NCBI GenBank assembly: GCA_025965755.1
Contig: JAOPWI010000398.1
Span: 1 to 5,846, forward strand
Direction of reading: 5' to 3'
Origin: Frankiales bacterium
Lineage (GTDB): Bacteria; Actinomycetota; Actinomycetes; Mycobacteriales; SCTD01
DNA: 5,846 bases
Positions 5,322-5,846 of this stretch are shown in pieces. The notes below the pieces were generated by a model that did no database searches, was not told the DNA's origin, and saw only the letters and a list, made by a program, of their open reading frames with translations. Within the stretch, counting starts at the first letter, position 1; every line of letters starts with the position of its first letter. The translations under genes and the position numbers were made by a program.

Positions 5322-5846
5322 TGCTGGTCCTCGCCCACCGCGGCCTGCCCTGTCCCGACCGACCTGAGAACACCGCCTCCGCCGTGGAGGTGGCCCGCGC
5401 CGTCGGCGCCGACGGCGTCGAGGTCGACCTGCGCCTGAGCTCCGACGGCGTGCTGGTCGCCAGCCACGACCCGGACCTGGCGCGCGTCGCCGGCCAGCCG
5501 CTGGTGGTGCGCGAGACCTCCTACCCCCGGCTGCGGGCGGTCGTACTGCCCGGGGGCCACCGGCTGGCCCGGCTCCCGGACCTGCTCGACGCGGTCGGCG
5601 GCGGGCGCATCGTGCTGGAGCTCAAGCGCAGCGACGACCCGCCGCTGCGCACCGCGCTGGCGCTGGCCGGCGAGCTGCGGTCACAGCGCCGGGCCGGCCG
5701 CCTGCACGACATCACGGTGTCGTCGTTCGACCCGGCCCTGGTGCAGGCGGTCCGCGGGCTCGGCCTGCCGGTGCGCACCGCGCTGCTCGGCGGCCGCGGC
5801 ACGACGACCGTGCCCCCCGCGGGTGGGGAGCGGCCGACGCGCGGGT
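5321..5846 (+). CDS. Glycerophosphodiester phosphodiesterase family protein (partial, 3' end suspect)
   Basis: GDPD enzymes hydrolyse glycerophosphodiesters to glycerol 3-phosphate and an alcohol, using a metal in a TIM barrel. From the GTG at 5321 the N-terminal active-site signatures are plain: His6-Arg7-Gly8, Glu16-Asn17, Glu34 and Asp36 (GVEVDLR), His49-Asp50 (SHDPD), then a later IVLELK strand and DITVSSFD. No signal peptide is visible, so it is probably cytosolic. The SD is weak: only a G-run about 12 nt upstream. The family usually has well over 200 residues; here about 160 codons look native, up to near 5800. The last 15 or so codons are read from the inverted copy of the gene's own upstream DNA (5800-5846) and are probably not the true sequence. 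The gene is divergent from the SDR gene; no functional tie to the P450 module is evident. Confidence 0.85.
   Translation, partial: MLVLAHRGLPCPDRPENTASAVEVARAVGADGVEVDLRLSSDGVLVASHDPDLARVAGQPLVVRETSYPRLRAVVLPGGHRLARLPDLLDAVGGGRIVLELKRSDDPPLRTALALAGELRSQRRAGRLHDITVSSFDPALVQAVRGLGLPVRTALLGGRGTTTVPPAGGERPTRG
5800..5846 (-). repeat. Right arm of 47-bp perfect inverted repeat, ending at the window edge
   Basis: This is the exact reverse complement of 5275-5321. It replaces the expected downstream coding sequence of the phosphodiesterase gene and runs to the last base of the window, so its full length is unknown. A fold-back artefact at a contig end is the simplest explanation; a real inverted duplication is possible. 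Confidence 0.93.

Noticed and set aside
5207..5560. Upstream extension of the SDR frame
   Set aside because: It is antisense to the phosphodiesterase gene and its promoter region. The SDR has an ATG with GGAGG at 5206 and normal family length from there.
1..5846. CRISPR arrays, tRNA or rRNA genes, insertion sequences
   Set aside because: No spaced direct repeats, tRNA-like or rRNA-like sequence or transposase was seen. The only long repeat is the 47-bp inverted pair, with no transposase and no sign of target duplication.

Overview
The window is very GC-rich, uses several GTG starts, has almost only G or C in third codon positions, and carries a mycofactocin (mft) locus. This points to a high-GC actinobacterium (Actinomycetota). 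The sequence alone does not fix the genus.

Layout. Left part (1-1705): the 5' two thirds of mftC (radical SAM maturase, minus strand, running off the left edge), mftB (peptide chaperone, minus) overlapping mftC by 4 nt, and the divergent mftR (TetR-type mft regulator, plus). The mftB-mftR gap is only 90 nt. It holds a perfect 8-3-8 palindrome placed between plausible -35 and -10 boxes, a good MftR operator candidate. The precursor gene mftA, normally found here, is not in the gap or elsewhere in the window. A 12-bp perfect hairpin at 1750-1777 separates mftR from the convergent next block.

Middle part (1787-5206, minus strand, read right to left): a classical short-chain dehydrogenase, a second TetR-family regulator with a palindromic candidate operator upstream, a doubtful small ORF that seems to change frame at a run of six G, a CYP124-like cytochrome P450, and its small ferredoxin overlapping the P450 stop by 4 nt. 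Together they look like a hydroxylation/alcohol-oxidation module for lipids or isoprenoids. Mycofactocin supports alcohol oxidation in actinobacteria, and MftR is reported to respond to long-chain acyl-CoA, so the adjacency makes metabolic sense. The functional link is inference.

Right part (5207-5846): a divergent glycerophosphodiester phosphodiesterase-family gene on the plus strand, cut by the window edge. The last 47 bases of the window are an exact reverse complement of 5275-5321, the sequence just upstream of this gene and its first base. This looks most like a fold-back assembly or amplification artefact at a contig end, so the terminal residues of that ORF should not be trusted.
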